Shown here: piece by piece, positions 8,405-20,279 of the stretch
Layout of the letters: every line of letters starts with the position of its first letter
How positions within the stretch are numbered: position 1 is the stretch's first letter
Source of the DNA: an uncultured Kiloniellales bacterium
GTDB taxonomy: Bacteria; Pseudomonadota; Alphaproteobacteria; Kiloniellales; JAKSDN01
Length of the DNA: 23,371 nucleotides
Direction of reading: 5' to 3'
Assembly: GCA_937974415.1 (NCBI GenBank)
Contig: CALJXB010000397.1
Location: forward strand, 1-23,371
The notes under the pieces: model-generated
Database searches by the model: none
Seen by the model: the letters and a program-made list of their open reading frames with translations, nothing else
Told to the model about the DNA's origin: nothing
Position numbers and translations under genes: made by a program

Positions 8405-9116
8405 ATCTTCGATCGCGTTGTTGGAACTCGCGAATGGCTTCGGCTAGGTCCTCCTTGTCGAAGTCGGGCCACAGTTTGTCGATGAAGATCAGCTCGCTGT
8501 AGGCGGATTGCCACAATAGGAAATTGCTGATGCGCTGCTCGCCGCTGGTGCGGACCACCAAGTCGGGATCCGGCATGTCTGCGGTCATGAGGCAAGCGGC
8601 GAAAACCTCCTCGTCGATGGCATCCGGCTCGATCTTACCGGCCACCGCCTGGGCCGCCAGATAGCGCGCCGCCGCGGCGATCTCCTGACGGCTGCCGTAG
8701 CTGATGGCGATCGCCACGGTGATCCGGTCGTTGGATTTGGTCTGCTCCTCTGCGTCGCCGATAAGGCGGACGATGTCGATCGGCAGGCGTTCGCGCTCGC
8801 CGATCACGCAGAGCCGGACCCCCTCCTCCGCCAATTTGGCGATGTCGTGCTGGAGATGCCTGCGCAGCAGGCCCATGAGGTCGTCCACCTCGGTAAGCGG
8901 CCGCTTCCAGTTTTCCGAGGAAAAGCCATAGAGGGTCAGGTAAGAGATGCCGAGCTCGGCGGCGCCGATCATGGTCCGCCGCACGGCTTCGGCTCCGCGT
9001 CGGTGGCCGGCGGTCCGCGGCAGCCCGCGCGCCTTCGCCCAGCGACCGTTACCATCCATGATGATGGCGACGTGGGTCGGCAGGGCCCGGTTGGGAAGAG
9101 TCAGCAATTCCGGCAT
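8379..9116 (-). CDS. uppS: Undecaprenyl diphosphate synthase (isoprenyl transferase)
   Basis: UppS adds eight isopentenyl units in cis to farnesyl diphosphate, making the C55 lipid carrier for peptidoglycan and other envelope glycans. The 245-residue protein is of normal length. The diagnostic MDGNGRW is at about residues 20-26 (catalytic Asp21), followed by the GHRRGAE segment; the SGEQRISNFLLWQSAY and ELIF motifs lie towards the C-terminus. The ATG at 9116 follows the frr stop by 6 bp, with GAGG inside the frr end serving as ribosome binding site. It overlaps cdsA at its end. Confidence 0.97.
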   Translation of the reverse strand: MPELLTLPNRALPTHVAIIMDGNGRWAKARGLPRTAGHRRGAEAVRRTMIGAAELGISYLTLYGFSSENWKRPLTEVDDLMGLLRRHLQHDIAKLAEEGVRLCVIGERERLPIDIVRLIGDAEEQTKSNDRITVAIAISYGSRQEIAAAARYLAAQAVAGKIEPDAIDEEVFAACLMTADMPDPDLVVRTSGEQRISNFLLWQSAYSELIFIDKLWPDFDKEDLAEAIREFQQRDRRYGAVASSG

Positions 9117-9122
9117 GGTGCC

Positions 9123-9686
9123 TCAGACCTGCATGATCTCGCCGTCTTTTTGCTCCAGGGCCTCGTCGATCGACTTGATGTGACGGTCGGTCAATTCCTG
9201 GATCTCGTCAGACCACATGTGCTGCTCGTCCTGGGACATCTCGTGTTCGCGTTCCATGCGCTTCAAGGTGTCCATCCCGTCCCGGCGCACGTTGCGCACG
9301 GCGATGCGCGCCTGCTCTGCGTATTTGTGCGCGATCTTGCCGAGCTCGACGCGCCGTTCCTCCGACAGCATCGGGATCGGCACCCGGATCAGCTGGCCCT
9401 CGGTCTGCGGGTTGAGGCCCAGATCCGACTCGCGGATCGCCCGCTCCACGGCGCCGACCAGGGAGCGATCCCAGACCTGGACCGTGATCATGCGGGGTTC
9501 GGGAACGCCGATGGTCCCGACCTGGTTCATGGGCATGGTAGCGCCATAGGCCTCCACGGTGATCGGCTCCAGCAAATGGACCGAGGCCCGTCCCGTGCGC
9601 AGGCCGGCGAACTCCTGCTTGAGAACCTCGATCGCCCCGTTCATCCGCCGCTCGATGTCTTTGAGGTCCGGATCAGCCACGCTCAT
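9123..9686 (-). CDS. frr: Ribosome recycling factor
   Basis: RRF, together with EF-G, splits the post-termination ribosome. The 187-residue protein is of standard length. It begins with the helical segment around [14 protein letters not shown] and contains the GLRTGRAS stretch near residue 30. The second domain follows, with the conserved [14 protein letters not shown] segment (here [11 protein letters not shown]), then the long C-terminal helix. Start codon and pyrH stop overlap as ATGA, so its translation is coupled to pyrH. Frr after pyrH is the usual order in bacteria. Confidence 0.97.
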   Translation of the reverse strand: MSVADPDLKDIERRMNGAIEVLKQEFAGLRTGRASVHLLEPITVEAYGATMPMNQVGTIGVPEPRMITVQVWDRSLVGAVERAIRESDLGLNPQTEGQLIRVPIPMLSEERRVELGKIAHKYAEQARIAVRNVRRDGMDTLKRMEREHEMSQDEQHMWSDEIQELTDRHIKSIDEALEQKDGEIMQV

Positions 9687-10450
9687 ACCTCGCTGGTGAT
9701 GATGGTGTAGCGTCCCTGGCCGCGAACGACCTGCGCGAAGGCGCCTTCCTGGTATATCGAAAATACCATAATGGGAATTGCGTTCTCGCGTGCAAGCGAG
9801 ATCGCCGCATGGTCCATGACCGTCAGGTCCTGGCTCAAGACCTGATGGTAGGTCAGGCTCTCAAATCGCCGGGCCTCGGGGTTCTTGACCGGGTCGTCGT
9901 CGTAGACTCCATCCACCTTGGTGCCCTTCAACAGCAGATCGCAGCCCATTTCCGAGGCGCGCAGCGCAGCCGCGGTGTCGGTGGTGAAGAAGGGATTGCC
10001 GGTGCCGGCCCCGAAGATCACGACCCGGCCCTTCTCCATATGCCGGACCGCCCGGCGCCGGATGTAGGGTTCAGCGACGGTTGCCATGGGAATCGCCGAT
10101 TGGACCCGGGTCGCCACGTCGAGCCGCTCCAGGGCGTTCTGCATGGCGAGCGAATTGATCACCGTCGCCAGCATGCCCATGTAGTCGGCCGTGGCGCGCT
10201 CCATGCCGCTCGCAGCGCCCGCCAGGCCCCGGAAGATGTTGCCGCCGCCGATCACGATGCAGATCTCGACACCCAGGCTCCGTACCGCCTTCACGTCACG
10301 GGCGATCTGCTCGACCATCTGGGGATCCAGGCCGTAGTCCCGGCCGGCCATCAGGGCCTCGCCGGAAATCTTGAGCAAAACCCGGCGATAGCTCACGGAT
10401 CCGGCCGGGCTGGGAGGGTCTGACGATACAGGCTGTGCGGTTCCGGCCAT
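9683..10450 (-). CDS. pyrH: UMP kinase
   Basis: PyrH phosphorylates UMP to UDP, the first step from UMP to UTP/CTP, in the cytoplasm; bacterial enzymes are hexamers of the amino-acid-kinase fold. The 255-residue protein has the N-terminal [10 protein letters not shown] phosphate-binding segment (about 24-33) after a 20-residue Ser/Pro-rich lead-in. IGGGNIFRG lies near residue 67, and the [16 protein letters not shown] region in the middle is typical of the family. GGGGA lies 6 nt before the ATG at 10450, supporting the start. It is separated from tsf by 170 bp, so it may have its own promoter, though I could not find a convincing one. Confidence 0.97.
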   Translation of the reverse strand: MAGTAQPVSSDPPSPAGSVSYRRVLLKISGEALMAGRDYGLDPQMVEQIARDVKAVRSLGVEICIVIGGGNIFRGLAGAASGMERATADYMGMLATVINSLAMQNALERLDVATRVQSAIPMATVAEPYIRRRAVRHMEKGRVVIFGAGTGNPFFTTDTAAALRASEMGCDLLLKGTKVDGVYDDDPVKNPEARRFESLTYHQVLSQDLTVMDHAAISLARENAIPIMVFSIYQEGAFAQVVRGQGRYTIITSEV

Positions 10451-10620
10451 TTGCGATCCCCAATGACTCGGCTGCTGGACTTTTTTAAGGGCTCAAGGCG
10501 GTGCCGTCCAGCCGTGGACCCTCAAAAGCCCGCAAGATCCCACCTTTGCACCCCGACTTGGCGACCGCCGGCACCCGGGTGCGCCGCGACTCGGACCCGC
10601 GCCATGGGCGGCACGCGCCG
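10451..10620 (-). other. tsf-pyrH intergenic region with hairpins
   Basis: This 170-bp gap has no gene. It contains a perfect GTCCA-CGGC-TGGAC hairpin (10506-10519) and a perfect 12-bp palindrome GCACCCGGGTGC (10571-10582). Neither is followed by a U-tract in the direction of transcription. They may slow RNA polymerase or stabilise mRNA ends between the two units. Confidence 0.35.
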
Positions 10621-11541
10621 CTAGCTAAGCTGCGCCGCGACCTCGGCTGCGAAATCACTTTCGGCGCGATCGATGCCCTCGCCCAGCAGGAAACGGGCCA
10701 TCCCCGTGACCTTGACCTCGCCACCCAGGTCCTTGGCCGCCTGCTCGAGGACCTTGGCGATCTTGGTCTCGCCGTCGATCACATAGGTCTGCTCCAGGAG
10801 GCAGACCTCTTCGTAGTATTTGTGCAGCCGGCCTTCGACCATCTTGGCCACGATCTCCTCCGGTTTGCCCGAGGCACGGGCCTGCTCGGCCAGGATCTCG
10901 CGCTCGCGCTCGAGCAGCGAGGCATCGACGCCGTCCTTATCGATCGCCAGCGGGACCGCAGCCGCCACGTGCATGGCAAGCTTCTTGCCAAGATCCGCCA
11001 GTGCCGCGGCGTCGCCCGACGACTGGAGCGCCACCAACACGCCGATCTTGCCGAGGCCCGGCGCCGTCTGGTTGTGGACGTAGCCGGCGACAACGCCGGG
11101 ATCGGCGGTCAGCGCGGCGGTGCGCCGCAGGATCAGGTTCTCCCCGATGGTCCCGATCAGGCGGGTCAGCTCCTCGCCCAGAGCGCCACCGGCCGGAGTC
11201 TGCGTGGCTGCCAGTTTATCGAGGTCGCCGCCGGCACTTAGCGCCAGTTCGGCGGCGCTGCGCACGAAGGCCTGGAATTGCTCGTTGCGGGCGACGAAAT
11301 CGGTCTCGGAGTTGACTTCGACCAAGGCACCGCGCGGCCCGTCGAGAGCCAATCCGATGAGGCCCTCCGCCGCGGTCCGGCCGGCCTTCTTGGCCGCCGC
11401 CGCCAGGCCCTTCTTGCGCAGCCAGTCGACGGCCTCCTCGAAGTCGCCAGCGGTTTCCGTCAGCGCCTTCTTGCAATCCATCATGCCGGCGCCCGTCATT
11501 TCGCGCAGCTCTTTGACCTGGCCGGCCGTGATCTGAGTCAT
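10621..11541 (-). CDS. tsf: Elongation factor Ts
   Basis: EF-Ts is the nucleotide exchange factor that reloads EF-Tu with GTP. The 306-residue protein is of usual alphaproteobacterial length. The N-terminal UBA-like domain reads [19 protein letters not shown] (about 9-27), followed by the AVDWLRKKG segment. The core domain carries SETDFVARN (about 79-87), which contains the TDF residues that contact EF-Tu. The ATG at 11541 has AAGG about 7 nt upstream. It follows rpsB by 74 bp, the standard bacterial pairing. Confidence 0.97.
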   Translation of the reverse strand: MTQITAGQVKELREMTGAGMMDCKKALTETAGDFEEAVDWLRKKGLAAAAKKAGRTAAEGLIGLALDGPRGALVEVNSETDFVARNEQFQAFVRSAAELALSAGGDLDKLAATQTPAGGALGEELTRLIGTIGENLILRRTAALTADPGVVAGYVHNQTAPGLGKIGVLVALQSSGDAAALADLGKKLAMHVAAAVPLAIDKDGVDASLLEREREILAEQARASGKPEEIVAKMVEGRLHKYYEEVCLLEQTYVIDGETKIAKVLEQAAKDLGGEVKVTGMARFLLGEGIDRAESDFAAEVAAQLS

Positions 11542-11588
11542 AACTCTACCTTTTCTGGATATCCAATTGATATCGCATGGATTTCCTT

Positions 11589-11606
11589 AGCTCATCGTGC
11601 TGAGCT
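11589..11606. other. Inverted repeat between rpsB and tsf
   Basis: AGCTCA and TGAGCT pair perfectly around a 6-nt loop, shortly after the rpsB stop. On the plus strand it is followed by TTTTC, on the minus (transcribed) strand by AAGG. For the rpsB-tsf mRNA it is therefore at most an attenuating or mRNA-stabilising stem. Confidence 0.35.
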
Positions 11607-11615
11607 TTTCACCGC

Positions 11616-12752
11616 TCAGGAGGCCTTTTTCTTGGCCTCTTCCGGAGCGGGCTCCTCTGCCGCTTCGACGGCGGGCTCCTTTGCGGGTTCCTCGCCAGCG
11701 TCCTCGGCAGCCGTCGCCGGTTCGGCGGCTTTCGGCTCGGGCGCCGCCTCGGTGGGCGCTTCAGCCTCGGTCTCTGCCGCCGGCGCTTCGGATTCGGCGG
11801 GCTCGTCCGCGGCTGCCTTTTCTGGCTCGTCTGGGGCTGCCTTTTCCGGCTCGGTCGGGGTCTCCGCCTCAGCTTCCGCCGGCGTCTCGGATGCGGGCTT
11901 CGCTGCAGCCTCCTCGCCGGGGTCTGACGGCACGGCCTCAGCCGCCGCCGGTTCCGAGGTTGCGGTGGGCTTTTCTGCCGCGGCCGCTTCCGCCGGCAGG
12001 TCCTCGGCCGGGGCTTCCTCGGCCTCGCCCACGTCGGCACCGCTGCCGATCAGTTCCTGCTGGATACCATCGAGCACCGCGTCGGCCATGAGGTTGCAGT
12101 AGGTCGAGATGGCGCGGAAGGCGTCGTCGTTACCCGGGACGGGATAGGTGATGCCTGCCGGATCGGAGTTGGAATCGATCACGCCGATCACCGGGATGCC
12201 GAGCTTGGTCGCCTCGGCCACGGCGATGTGCTCCTTGTTGGTGTCGATCACCACCAAGACGTTGGGCAGGTCGCCCATGTCCTTGATGCCGCCCAAGGCG
12301 CGCTCCAGCTTGTCGCGCTCCCGGTTCAGATTGAGCAGTTCCTTCTTGGTCAGGCCCGTGATCTCTTCGGAATTCGCCTCTGAAAGTTGATCATCCAGAT
12401 CGCGCAACCGCTTGATCGACTTGGAAATCGTCTTCCAGTTGGTGAGCATGCCGCCGAGCCAGCGGTGGTTGACGTAGTACTGCCCGCAGCGCCTGGCAGA
12501 CTCCATGATGATGTCGCTCGCCTGGCGCTTGGTGCCGACGAAGAGAACCCGGCCGCCGCCGGCCACCACTTCGCGCACGGTGACCAACGCCTGGTGCAGC
12601 AGGGGCACCGTCTGCTCCAAGTCGATGATGTGGACGCCGTTGCGCACCCCGAAGATGAAGGGTGCCATCTTGGGGTTCCAGCGCCGGGTGGTGTGACCGA
12701 AATGAACGCCGGCTTCCAGGAGCTGGCGCATGGTGAAACTGGGAAAGGCCAT
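11616..12752 (-). CDS. rpsB: 30S ribosomal protein S2 with long acidic C-terminal tail
   Basis: S2 is an essential small-subunit protein that joins late and helps S1 bind. Residues 1-237 are a complete S2 core: the [10 protein letters not shown] start, FVGTKRQA (about 71-78), [13 protein letters not shown] (about 94-106) and the PGNDDA segment near 206. Residues 238-378 form a 141-residue tail made almost wholly of Ala, Glu and Pro with some Thr, Ser, Asp and Lys, ending KKKAS. It should be disordered and strongly acidic. Typical S2 is about 240-260 aa, so this tail is unusually long, although other alphaproteobacteria have shorter Ala/Glu/Pro tails. The tail contains a 24-bp coding repeat. 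The frame is intact and has its own stop, so this is not a frameshift artefact that I can detect. AGAGGA precedes the ATG at good spacing. Confidence 0.96.
   Translation of the reverse strand: MAFPSFTMRQLLEAGVHFGHTTRRWNPKMAPFIFGVRNGVHIIDLEQTVPLLHQALVTVREVVAGGGRVLFVGTKRQASDIIMESARRCGQYYVNHRWLGGMLTNWKTISKSIKRLRDLDDQLSEANSEEITGLTKKELLNLNRERDKLERALGGIKDMGDLPNVLVVIDTNKEHIAVAEATKLGIPVIGVIDSNSDPAGITYPVPGNDDAFRAISTYCNLMADAVLDGIQQELIGSGADVGEAEEAPAEDLPAEAAAAEKPTATSEPAAAEAVPSDPGEEAAAKPASETPAEAEAETPTEPEKAAPDEPEKAAADEPAESEAPAAETEAEAPTEAAPEPKAAEPATAAEDAGEEPAKEPAVEAAEEPAPEEAKKKAS
11800..11871 (-). repeat. 24-bp in-frame repeat in the S2 tail
   Basis: Two 24-bp units (11800-11823 and 11824-11847) differ at a few positions and are followed by a decayed third (11848-11871). 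They encode PEKAAxDE-type octapeptides. A unit that is a multiple of three keeps the frame. Confidence 0.6.
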
Positions 12753-12890
12753 ATCGTCCTCTTTCTCCGGTTAGACCTCCGCAGGCGTTCATCCGGACGG
12801 GCCCGGACACCGGAGCGTACGGCCAGGGATGTCTCCCCCGGCACGGCCGCTGGCCTGCGTGCGTTTCAGGTCGTCGACCTGGTTGGGCGG
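12753..12890 (-). promoter_or_regulatory. Structured rpsB 5' leader, possible S2 autoregulatory element
   Basis: Downstream of the promoter candidate the leader can fold as several elements. One is a perfect CAGGTC-GAC-GACCTG hairpin (12881-12867). Another is a long-range helix of CGCAGGC (12859-12853) with GCCTGCG (12786-12780), enclosing two further stems, one built from GGCC/GGCC plus GGG/CCC and one from TCCGG/CCGGA. The long-range helix ends about 27 nt before the ATG, just before the ribosome binding site. In E. coli S2 is known to repress its own operon through a conserved 5' leader; whether this leader works the same way is inference. Confidence 0.35.
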
Positions 12891-12891
12891 T

Positions 12892-12920
12892 GTGATAAAC
12901 GCGAGAGGCCGAAAAGGCAA
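12892..12920 (-). promoter_or_regulatory. Candidate rpsB-tsf promoter
   Basis: TTGCCT (12920-12915) and TATCAC (12897-12892) are 17 nt apart, giving a leader of about 130 nt before rpsB. The -35 overlaps the 3' arm of the terminator-like hairpin that follows dnaE. Confidence 0.4.
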
Positions 12921-12936
12921 GTGCCAAGGCGCTTGC
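12912..12936 (-). terminator. Candidate intrinsic terminator after dnaE
   Basis: GCAAG and CTTGC pair around an inner GC/GC stem with one mismatch (12936-12917) and are followed by CTTTT on the transcribed strand. It lies about 45 bp after the dnaE stop and overlaps the -35 of the rpsB promoter candidate. A second, weaker AGGCC/GGCCT stem lies at 12938-12953. Confidence 0.4.
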
Positions 12937-12961
12937 GAGGCCCCCGGCGGCCTTCAGCAGT

Positions 12962-12979
12962 CCCCGTCAACAATCCCCG

Positions 12980-12987
<8 letters not shown>
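12962..12987. repeat. 13-bp tandem duplication over the dnaE stop
   Basis: CCCCGTCAACAAT (plus strand) is present twice in exact tandem (12962-12974 and 12975-12987), with a degenerate third copy beyond. The unit in reading frame contains the dnaE TGA; the second copy lies just past it. Confidence 0.75.
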
Positions 12988-16552
<3,565 letters not shown>

Positions 16553-16575
16553 GGCCCCCTACTCTAACAGGTAAT

Positions 16576-17283
16576 CTATGTGACCCGACCCTCCTCGAGG
16601 CGCAGGACCCGGTCCATGCGCCTGGAGAGCTCCAAGTTGTGGGTGGCGACCAGAGCCGCGAGGCCGCCGTCGCGGACCCGGGTCATGAGCACCGCGAACA
16701 CGTCGGCGGCGGTGCGCGGATCGAGATTGCCGGTCGGCTCGTCGGCCAGCAACACGGACGGCCGATTGGCGAGCGCCCGGGCGATGGCGACGCGCTGCTG
16801 CTCACCGCCGGAAAGCTGGCCCGGTCGGTGGTCGAGCCGCCCCTCGAGGCCCACAGCGGCCAACAGCTCGCGGGCGTCTTCGCGGGCCTCGGCGCGGCTG
16901 CGCCCCGCGACCATCTGGGGGATCACCACGTTCTCCAGCGCCGAAAACTCGGGCAGCAGGTGATGATACTGATAGACGAAGCCGAGGGTCCGGCAGCGCA
17001 GCGCGGTGCGGCGGCCATCCGGCAGGGCAGCGCAATCGCCGCCGTCGAGCCAGACCTCGCCGGCGTCCGGTTGCTCCAACAGGCCGGCGATGTGCAGCAG
17101 GGTCGACTTGCCGGCCCCCGACGGCCCCACCAAGGCGACGATCTCGCCCGGCGCGATCGTGAGATCGACGCCCTGCAACACTTGCAGCTGCCGGTCGCCC
17201 TGGCGGAATCCCATGACAACGCCCTTGAGGCGGAGCCCGGACCCGCCGCGGCCCGCCTGGCCACCCGCGGCCGGCTCACTCAT
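16576..17283 (-). CDS. lolD: Lipoprotein-releasing ATPase LolD
   Basis: LolD powers release of outer-membrane lipoproteins from the inner membrane to LolA. The 235-residue ABC ATPase has Walker [10 protein letters not shown] (53-61), a Q-loop Gln near 105, signature LSGGEQQR (157-164) and Walker B VLLADEP (177-183), followed by TGNLD, typical of the LolD/MacB family. I chose the ATG at 17283: it overlaps the lolC stop by 8 bp and gives a normal length. The frame stays open upstream inside lolC, but that part carries no domain. A Gly/Ala-rich lead of about 17 residues precedes the first beta strand. It is translationally coupled to the permease. Confidence 0.95.
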   Translation of the reverse strand: MSEPAAGGQAGRGGSGLRLKGVVMGFRQGDRQLQVLQGVDLTIAPGEIVALVGPSGAGKSTLLHIAGLLEQPDAGEVWLDGGDCAALPDGRRTALRCRTLGFVYQYHHLLPEFSALENVVIPQMVAGRSRAEAREDARELLAAVGLEGRLDHRPGQLSGGEQQRVAIARALANRPSVLLADEPTGNLDPRTAADVFAVLMTRVRDGGLAALVATHNLELSRRMDRVLRLEEGRVT

Positions 17284-18523
17284 AGCGCAGCGCCTCCACC
17301 GGATCGAGCCGCGCGGCACGCCAGGCCGGGAAGATCGGCGCCAGGAACGAGAGCGCGATCGCCATGGCCACCACCTGGGCGACCTCGACGTAGTCGACCT
17401 CGGCCGGGACCTGGGACAGGAAATAGACCTCCGGCGGGAACAGCCGCTTGTCGATGAGGCTTTCGAGCCAGCCCTGGATGACTGCGATGTTGTCGGCGAA
17501 GGCGACACCCAGGGCGACTCCCGCCACCGTGCCGGCGATGCCGACGCTGGCGCCGCTCAGGAAGAAGATGCGCATGACGTTGCCGCGGGTCGCGCCCATG
17601 GTGCGCAGGATCGCGATGTCCCGGCCCTTGCCCTTCACCAGCATGTACTGGCCGGACAGGATGTTGAAGGCGGCCACCAGGATGATCAGCGACAGGATCA
17701 GGAACATGACGTTGCGCTCGACCTGCACGGCGCTGAAGAAGCCGGAATTGGCGCGCTGCCAGTCGACCATGCGAAAGCCGGGGCCCAGCTCCTCGATGAG
17801 GCCCAGGCGCGCCCGGGCGACATCGTCCGGATCGCCATAGAACACTTCGACGGCGTTCACGCCGTCGGGCAGGCGGAAGAAGATCTGGGCATCGGCGAGC
17901 GGCATGTAGACGAAGGAATTGTCGTAGTCGTACATACCCACCTCGAACAGGCCGGCGATGGGATAGGCCTTGACCCGCGGCAGGGTGCCCATGACCGTTT
18001 GATTGCCGCGCGGCGAGACCAGGGTGATGTCGTCGCCGGGACCAAGGCGCAGCTGCTCGGCCAGGCGCTTACCCACCAGCACTCCCTCGCCCTCGGCGAA
18101 GCGTTCGAGCGCGGTGTCAGTCAGGTGCTCGAAGATCCCGGCCCGCCCGGCCAGGTCCTCCGCCGCGAGGCCCCGCACCAGGGCGCCCATGGCCTTCGTG
18201 TCTTGGCTGACCATGACCTGGGCCTGGATCTGGGGCACCACGTTGGTCACGTCGTCCAGGGCGCGCAGGCGTTCCGAAAGCGGCCCGTAATTGTCGATCG
18301 ACGTCTCGAGGGGGAAGATCGTGACATGGCCGTTGACGCCGAGGATGCGGCCCAGCAGCTCGTGGCGGAAGCCGTTCATGACCGCCATGACGATGATCAG
18401 CGTCGCCACGCCCAGCAGGATGCCGAGCAGCGAGATAAAGGCGACTACGGAGATGAAGCCTTCCTGGCGGCGCGCGCGCAGATAGCGGAAGGCGATCAGC
18501 CGCTCGAAGGCGCTGAATATCAT
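17276..18523 (-). CDS. lolC: Lipoprotein-releasing ABC permease (LolC/LolE family)
   Basis: This is the inner-membrane subunit that extracts lipoproteins for LolA. The 415-residue protein has the family layout. There is an N-terminal helix after [20 protein letters not shown], with the [21 protein letters not shown] stretch around residues 30-50. A large periplasmic domain spans about 60-270, and three C-terminal helices lie at about 275-400, including the ILRTMGAT coupling segment and the [17 protein letters not shown] ending typical of MacB/Lol permeases. Only one permease is present between proS and lolD, whereas E. coli has both LolC and LolE. Alphaproteobacteria usually have one, which probably works as a homodimer, so the C/E assignment is nominal. 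It starts 30 bp after proS. Confidence 0.93.
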   Translation of the reverse strand: MIFSAFERLIAFRYLRARRQEGFISVVAFISLLGILLGVATLIIVMAVMNGFRHELLGRILGVNGHVTIFPLETSIDNYGPLSERLRALDDVTNVVPQIQAQVMVSQDTKAMGALVRGLAAEDLAGRAGIFEHLTDTALERFAEGEGVLVGKRLAEQLRLGPGDDITLVSPRGNQTVMGTLPRVKAYPIAGLFEVGMYDYDNSFVYMPLADAQIFFRLPDGVNAVEVFYGDPDDVARARLGLIEELGPGFRMVDWQRANSGFFSAVQVERNVMFLILSLIILVAAFNILSGQYMLVKGKGRDIAILRTMGATRGNVMRIFFLSGASVGIAGTVAGVALGVAFADNIAVIQGWLESLIDKRLFPPEVYFLSQVPAEVDYVEVAQVVAMAIALSFLAPIFPAWRAARLDPVEALRYE

Positions 18524-18553
18524 GAATGCCGGTCCATCAACAATCTAGGAACT

Positions 18554-19873
18554 CTAACCCGTGAGGCGCGCCAGGGCGGACTCCGGCGACAGCTCCTCGC
18601 GTTCGCCGCTGGCCCGGGACTTGAGCTCGACCACACCGCTTTTCAAGCCGCGCGGCCCGACGACGAGCTGCCACGGCAGGCCGATCAGGTCCATCTCGGC
18701 GAACTTGGCGCCGGGGCTGTCCTCCCGGTCGCTGTAGAGCAGCTCGACGCCGGCATCGCTGAGCTTGCCGTAAAGCTCCTCGCAAAGCGCGTCGCAGCCC
18801 TCGTTGCCAACCTTGAGGTTGATCAGGCCCACCTTGAAGGGCGCCACCGGCTCCGGCCAAATGATGCCGTCGTCGTCGTGGCTGGCCTCGATGATGCCGC
18901 CCACCAGGCGCGAGACGCCGATGCCATAGGAACCGGAGTGCAGCGTGGTCTGGCTGCCGTCGGATCCGGTCACGATGGCGCCGAGGGGTGCTGCGTACTT
19001 GTCGCCGAAATAGAAGATGTGGCCGACCTCGATGCCGCGGCGCTGCACGCGCTTGTCCTCCGGCACTTGCGACTCGAAGGCCGCCGCCTCGTGCTTGTCG
19101 TCGGTGCGGGCGTAGAACTTGGTCCAGAACTCGACGATCGGCGAAAGGTCGCCGTCGTAGTCAACCGTCTCGGCCAGGACGTCGTAGTCGAGCAGGTCGT
19201 GGTGGCAGAAGACCTCGGTCTCGCCGGTGTCCGCCAGGATGACGAACTCGTGGGACAGGTCGCCGCCGATCGGCCCGGTCTCCGCTTCCATGGGGATGGC
19301 TTTCAAGCCGAGGCGCGCATAAGTCCTCAGATAGGACACGAACATCTTGTTGTAAGACTTTCTGGCGCCTTCATAATCGAGATCGAAGGAATAGCCGTCC
19401 TTCATCAGGAACTCGCGCCCGCGCATGACCCCGAAGCGCGGCCGGACCTCGTCCCGGAACTTCCATTGGATGTGGTAGAGGATGCGCGGCAGGTCGCGGT
19501 AGCTCTTCACCGAAGCACGAAAAATGTCGGTGATCAGCTCCTCGTTGGTGGGTCCATAAAGCATCTCGCGGCCGTGCCGGTCCGCGATCCTGAGCATCTC
19601 TTTGCCGTAGTCGTCGTAGCGGCCGGATTCGCGCCACAAGTCGGCGGCCTGGATGGTCGGCATCAGCAGTTCCTGGGCGCCCGCCCGGTCCTGCTCCTCG
19701 CGCACGATCTGCTCGATCTTCTTCAGCACCCGGAAGCCCAGCGGCAGCCATGAGTAGATCCCGGCGCTGGCCTGGCGGACCATACCGGCGCGCAGCATCA
19801 GGCGGTGCGAGACGATCTGCGCCTCGGCCGGCGTCTCTTTCATGGTGGGCAGGAAGTAGCGGGAAAGTCGCAT
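18554..19873 (-). CDS. proS: Prolyl-tRNA synthetase, short alphaproteobacterial form
   Basis: ProS charges tRNA(Pro) with proline. The 439-residue class II enzyme has motif 2 in the [19 protein letters not shown] region (about 140-158) and motif 3 with [13 protein letters not shown] near 330. An anticodon-binding domain follows from about 345. The large editing insertion that most bacterial ProRS carry between motifs 2 and 3 is absent, as in other alphaproteobacteria; misacylated Ala-tRNA(Pro) would have to be cleared in trans. I chose the ATG at 19873 (MRLSRYF), with AGGA 6 nt upstream. The frame remains open for 120 codons further upstream, but that stretch has no homology and includes an 11-bp repeat array. 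First gene of proS-lolC-lolD-dnaE. Confidence 0.96.
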   Translation of the reverse strand: MRLSRYFLPTMKETPAEAQIVSHRLMLRAGMVRQASAGIYSWLPLGFRVLKKIEQIVREEQDRAGAQELLMPTIQAADLWRESGRYDDYGKEMLRIADRHGREMLYGPTNEELITDIFRASVKSYRDLPRILYHIQWKFRDEVRPRFGVMRGREFLMKDGYSFDLDYEGARKSYNKMFVSYLRTYARLGLKAIPMEAETGPIGGDLSHEFVILADTGETEVFCHHDLLDYDVLAETVDYDGDLSPIVEFWTKFYARTDDKHEAAAFESQVPEDKRVQRRGIEVGHIFYFGDKYAAPLGAIVTGSDGSQTTLHSGSYGIGVSRLVGGIIEASHDDDGIIWPEPVAPFKVGLINLKVGNEGCDALCEELYGKLSDAGVELLYSDREDSPGAKFAEMDLIGLPWQLVVGPRGLKSGVVELKSRASGEREELSPESALARLTG

Positions 19874-19874
19874 C

Positions 19875-19918
19875 GAATGTCCTGGGAGTGTCCTGGAATA
19901 GTCCTGGGGTCGTCCTGG
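19875..19918 (-). repeat. Four 11-bp units carrying Shine-Dalgarno-like AGGA before proS
   Basis: On the minus strand CCAGGAC plus four variable bases occurs four times in exact tandem, ending one base before the proS ATG. The last AGGA is 6 nt from the ATG, an ideal ribosome binding site. The other three lie 11, 22 and 33 nt further upstream. Confidence 0.85.
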
Positions 19919-19996
19919 TGCGGCGGCTTGGGCTGGGGCGAAGACCGGCGGGCCGCGCGCGGCGACTCCCGTGGCCCCGATCGAAAGCTGGCCGAG

Positions 19997-20023
19997 AGTA
20001 TGAGAAGCCCCCGGTCTTGTCCA
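19997..20023 (-). promoter_or_regulatory. Candidate proS promoter
   Basis: TGGACA (20023-20018) and CATACT (20002-19997) with a 15-nt spacer. The spacing is short and the match moderate. It would give a leader of about 115 nt that includes the 11-bp array. Confidence 0.3.
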
Positions 20024-20087
20024 TGCCGGGAAGGCGTTTGCCGGCAAGCCAAATTCAGACGGTTTTCGCCGATCCCCGCGCGGCCCT

Positions 20088-20126
20088 AAGCTTGCCCCCC
20101 AAGCCTGCCCCCCAAGCTTGACAAGG
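20088..20126. repeat. 13-bp repeats upstream of the permease
   Basis: AAGCTTGCCCCCC (20088-20100), AAGCCTGCCCCCC (20101-20113) and the partial unit AAGCTTGACAAGG (20114-20126) are contiguous. The third copy contains the TTGACA hexamer. Confidence 0.7.
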
Positions 20127-20152
20127 CGCTCCCGGTTCGCCTTTCTGATAAT
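20118..20152 (+). promoter_or_regulatory. Candidate purine-permease promoter
   Basis: A perfect TTGACA preceded by C (20118-20123) is the usual alphaproteobacterial -35. The best -10 look-alike, GATAAT (20147-20152), is 23 nt away, too far for sigma-70; at 17 nt only CTTTCT is found. The -35 is therefore good but the promoter is not proven. Confidence 0.3.
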
Positions 20153-20279
20153 CACGGTTGCGGGGCGCGAGGCGGCCGTAGCCTGCGGGATCGATCGGGT
20201 CCCGCCCCTGGCGCGGACAAGGCGGCCAAACAAGAGCCGCTGCCGGCACCGGGGTTTCGGGGCGAGAGGGAGACGGGGA

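Larger units (their letters stand above)
19874..20279. other. Divergent intergenic region, proS to purine permease
   Basis: This 406-bp gap has no credible gene. From the proS side it holds the 11-bp Shine-Dalgarno-like array (19875-19918) and a possible proS promoter (19997-20023). A TTGCCGGCAA palindrome near 20037-20046 and a 13-bp repeat cluster (20088-20126) ending in a TTGACA hexamer follow. The permease leader contains a GCGGGA/TCCCGC stem (about 20187-20207). I looked for a purine riboswitch and saw none. Confidence 0.6.

Noticed and set aside
17284..17508. Upstream extension of the lolD frame
   Set aside because: Lies inside lolC, lacks domain content, and the ATG at 17283 gives the usual length.
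17006..19753. Very long plus-strand open frame (over 900 codons) across lolD, lolC and proS
   Set aside because: It is antisense to three well-recognised genes; GC-rich codon usage creates long open frames on the opposite strand. Its translation is Asp/His/Arg/Gln-rich without domains.
19874..20233. 120-codon upstream extension of proS
   Set aside because: No similarity to ProRS, includes the 11-bp array, and family length fits the start at 19873.
20124..20279. Purine-sensing riboswitch ahead of the permease
   Set aside because: Looked for because of the transported substrate, but I saw none of the conserved core elements, only a short GCGGGA/TCCCGC stem.
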